A stretch of 45,049 nucleotides of DNA. Source: Fastidiosipila sp964627125 (lineage in GTDB: Bacteria; Bacillota; Clostridia; Saccharofermentanales; Fastidiosipilaceae). Both the position numbers and the translations under genes were made by a program. Each line of letters opens with the position of its first letter. Position 1 is the first letter of the stretch. Below, one piece after another: positions 44,079 through 45,049 of this stretch. The notes below the pieces were generated by a model. It saw only the letters and a program-made list of their open reading frames with translations. It was not told where the DNA came from and searched no databases. The stretch is from the NCBI GenBank assembly GCA_964627125.1, contig CAZVJQ010000012.1:1-45049 (forward strand), in the 5' to 3' direction.

Positions 44079-45049
44079 TTATTGGAATTTCTTTCCTAAA
44101 ATATAAACATCTAATATATCTAAATTAGTATTTGTAATAACGAAGTCAGCATCTTTACCTTCTGCGATACTACCTTTTTTGTTATCAACTTTTAGATATT
44201 CTGCAGGTGTTAAAGAAGCCATTCTAAATGCATCTTCTGCAGGAATTCCCCACTCGATACAGTTTCTAACTTCTTGCCATAGATTAGATGTACCACCAGC
44301 AATTGCCCCACTATCTTTCATGGTTGTAACACCATCTTTCATAATAACTGCTTGACCACCGAAGACATATTCACCATCTTCTTGACCAGTAGTCTTAATT
44401 GCATCACTAACTAGATTTACTCTATTAGCTCCAAACAATTTATGAGCTAGAACAACAATTCCAGGATTTAAGTGCATTCCGTCTGCAATAATTTCTGCAT
44501 ACATATCATTTGCTGCAGCTGCTGGGATTGGCCCTGGAGTTCTATGGTGAATTCCTGGCATAGCATTAAATGTGTGACATAAACCAACTGCACCTAAGTT
44601 TCTAGCAGCAACTGTATCTTCAAAACTTGCCATACAGTGTCCAACTTGGATATTTATCTTATCTGACATAGCTTCTATGAAATCCAAATTTCCTTCGACT
44701 TCAGGAGCAATATCTATAACACTGATTTTTACTTTCTCCATGTAGCTTTCGATTTCTTCTACACTTGCTACACGAACATGCTCAGCATTTTGAGCACCTT
44801 TCTTCTCGACATTAATGTATGGTCCTTCCATGTGGAATCCAAGAATTTGAGAACCGCTTGTAGTTTCTGGTACATTGGCAAAAGTCTTATCTAGATCTTC
44901 TACACCCATTGTCATTGTGGTTGGGAGGAAAGAAGTTACACCATTGCTTGCTAAGTGACGGCTGATAATCTCGATAGATTCAGCATCTCCATCCATAGTA
45001 TCTCTACCTAGTGCACCATGTGTGTGTATATCTATAAGTCCAGGTGCTA
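44079..45049 (-). CDS. nagA: N-acetylglucosamine-6-phosphate deacetylase, 5' end cut by window edge
   Basis: Removes the acetyl group from GlcNAc 6-phosphate to give glucosamine 6-phosphate, the substrate of NagB. The reading frame stays open to the right edge: the codons upstream of the internal Met at 44996 read APGLIDIHTHGALGRDTMDG. This is the NagA metal-site signature (IDIHTHG), so that Met is not the start. Further motifs are FHMEGPYINVEKKGAQN, QVGHCMASFEDT, LCHTFNAMP, ADGMHLNP and LVSDAIKTTG with the catalytic Asp. About 60 N-terminal residues lie outside the window. The C-terminal beta strands (GSIAEGKDADFVI) are complete. Confidence 0.95.
   Translation of the reverse strand, partial: APGLIDIHTHGALGRDTMDGDAESIEIISRHLASNGVTSFLPTTMTMGVEDLDKTFANVPETTSGSQILGFHMEGPYINVEKKGAQNAEHVRVASVEEIESYMEKVKISVIDIAPEVEGNLDFIEAMSDKINIQVGHCMASFEDTVAARNLGAVGLCHTFNAMPGIHHRTPGPIPAAAANDMYAEIIADGMHLNPGIVVLAHKLFGANRVNLVSDAIKTTGQEDGEYVFGGQAVIMKDGVTTMKDSGAIAGGTSNLWQEVRNCIEWGIPAEDAFRMASLTPAEYLKVDNKKGSIAEGKDADFVITNTNLDILDVYILGKKFQ

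Noticed and set aside
1..45049. CRISPR arrays, prophage, insertion sequences, toxin-antitoxin or defence genes
   Set aside because: No regularly spaced repeats, transposase, integrase, cas or restriction genes were seen in any frame.

Overview
The window looks like a chromosomal segment from a low-GC, Gram-positive-type bacterium (Firmicutes, most likely a clostridial or Tissierellia-like lineage). The coding DNA is AT-rich, with AGA arginine and TTA leucine codons dominating. Gene content and order are typical of that group: infC-rpmI-rplT followed by a SpoU-type rRNA methyltransferase, dnaE-pfkA, mutS2, a ClpE-type ATPase, a DUF975 protein, and a T-box-like leader in front of valS. I cannot name the species. 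The window is a scaffold of four contigs joined by three runs of exactly 100 N (11000-11099, 29797-29896, 36825-36924). Each gap cuts a gene or its leader: trkH, dnaE, and the valS leader plus valS start. No phage, insertion sequence, transposase, CRISPR array or plasmid gene is visible.

Layout. 1-3397: a cell-wall/lipid cluster in which a MurL-type epimerase (cut by the left edge) overlaps a MurD2-type ligase, followed by a diacylglycerol-kinase-family gene. This pair implies that the D-Glu of peptidoglycan is made by adding L-Glu and then epimerising the nucleotide precursor. 3510-5778: tRNA-Leu(CAA), a cytoplasmic GH29 alpha-L-fucosidase and a YgjP-type metallohydrolase. 5786-8015: a strong promoter, a leader with an intrinsic terminator, infC starting at the rare codon ATC, rpmI, rplT and an rRNA methyltransferase. 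8025-10999: two TrkA-type regulatory subunits and a TrkH/KtrB-type potassium channel subunit.

11101-20578: tRNA-Glu(CTC), uvrA, a ClpE-like unfoldase with an unusual charged linker, a DUF975 membrane protein with an Asn/Gln/Gly-rich tail, a GNAT acetyltransferase, tRNA-Lys(CTT), and an atypical ROK-like sugar-kinase-fold protein. 20678-27789: pheS-pheT, convergent mgsA, an AIM24/TIGR00266 protein and uvrB. 27847-34955: dnaE (split by a gap), pfkA, a PgsA-like phosphatidyltransferase and mutS2. 35117-39453: a KDPG aldolase, nagB, a T-box-like leader and valS.

39725-43997: a membrane transporter, a hydantoinase/oxoprolinase-family protein and an unrecognised HExxH protein, with repeated ATGCAAAAT motifs upstream. 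The right edge cuts nagA on the minus strand.

Together, nagA, nagB, the fucosidase, the KDPG aldolase, the ROK-like protein, pfkA and mgsA suggest that the cell uses host-type amino sugars and fucosylated glycans and feeds them into glycolysis. The genes that most deserve a second look are the MurL/MurD2 pair and the transporter-hydantoinase-HExxH cluster.
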